Source: Methanoregula sp. (lineage in GTDB: Archaea > Halobacteriota > Methanomicrobia > Methanomicrobiales > Methanospirillaceae). From it: a stretch of 12,453 bases of DNA. The notes under the pieces are model-generated. The model was given only the letters and a program-made list of their open reading frames with translations. It was not told the DNA's origin and did not search any database. Shown here in pieces: positions 12,104 through 12,453 of the stretch; the stretch's first letter is position 1, and every line of letters starts with the position of its first letter. Location of the stretch: contig DUHF01000221.1 in assembly GCA_013331015.1 (NCBI GenBank), positions 2,700 to 15,152 on the forward strand, written 5' to 3'. The translations under genes were made by a program, and so were the position numbers.

Positions 12104-12453
12104 TCAATACCCGATGATCACCCGGATCACCGCAAACGCGGTAAACCCGATGAGAGCGCTGATGGGAATGGTGAGGATCCATGCCCACATGATGGTCCGG
12201 GCAACCCCCCACTTCACCGTGCTCGTCCCCATCGTGGTGCCAACCCCCATGATCGAGGAGCAGATGACATGCGTGGTGCTGACCGGGATGCCGATGAGCG
12301 ATGCCCCGATGATCGTGGATGCCCCGGCTGTCTCGGCAGCGAACCCGTGGACCGGACGGAGCTTCGTTATCTTGTACCCCATCGTCTTGACGATCCGCCA
12401 GCCCCCCGAGAGGGTTCCAAGCGCTATAGCCCCATGGGCGGCGAGGATGACCC
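12104..12453 (-). CDS. PiT-family inorganic phosphate permease, C-terminal part (partial)
   Basis: The frame is open to the window edge; about 115 C-terminal residues are visible. GTLSGGWRIVKTMGYKITKL, then GFAAETAGAS, then GIPVSTTHVICSSIMGVGTT is the conserved second repeat of PiT transporters, which carry phosphate with H+ or Na+ across the cell membrane. A further hydrophobic helix (IMWAWILTIPISALIGFTAF) and a short tail ending VIIGY follow. The reading frame is clean and ends with TGA at 12104-12106. Regulation cannot be seen because the promoter lies outside the window. A PhoU-like partner gene is often next to pit but is not visible here. Confidence 0.88.
   Translation of the reverse strand, partial: VILAAHGAIALGTLSGGWRIVKTMGYKITKLRPVHGFAAETAGASTIIGASLIGIPVSTTHVICSSIMGVGTTMGTSTVKWGVARTIMWAWILTIPISALIGFTAFAVIRVIIGY

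Overview
The window looks like a chromosomal segment of a methanogenic archaeon, most likely order Methanomicrobiales (a Methanoregula-like lineage). This is inferred from an archaeal-type UMP kinase, a tRNA-Pro without encoded CCA, archaeal TATA boxes and leaderless or short-leader starts, an AmmeMemoRadiSam radical SAM enzyme, and a fairly GC-rich core broken by AT-richer accessory genes. No rRNA or phylogenetic marker was available, so the lineage is an inference.

Left third (1-3718), core genes. These are the C-terminal part of an alpha/beta hydrolase; a tight minus-strand operon of zinc-ribbon protein, AmrS-type radical SAM enzyme and Mut7-C PIN-like protein (2160 down to 435); the divergent UMP kinase pyrH; tRNA-Pro(TGG); and endonuclease III, which starts 8 nt after the tRNA.

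Middle and right (3699-12100), an accessory island. It holds a RelB/RelE-type toxin-antitoxin pair with a perfect operator palindrome, lying between two paralogous copies of a tiny membrane-protein gene. Next is an orphan two-domain DUF4145 protein. A 3.6-kb segment follows, bounded by two ~368-bp direct repeats (5774-6141 and 9371-9737). Inside it are an Xre-HTH/ImmA-IrrE zinc-peptidase gene overlapping a PIN-domain gene, a phage-type adenine DNA methyltransferase convergent to them, a 55-aa ORF, two broken methyltransferase copies and a broken DUF2779-like gene. Beyond the second repeat come a DUF1016 (PDDEXK) nuclease-family gene and a truncated, frameshifted Fic gene. The window ends in the C-terminal part of a PiT-type phosphate permease.

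Interpretation: a small defence/toxin-antitoxin island inserted between housekeeping genes and shaped by repeated recombination. The best candidate for an under-described system is the Xre-peptidase + PIN pair, with its nested promoter palindromes, on a repeat-bounded segment with a methyltransferase and methyltransferase debris. The DUF4145 orphan and the paired small membrane ORFs around the toxin-antitoxin locus are secondary candidates.
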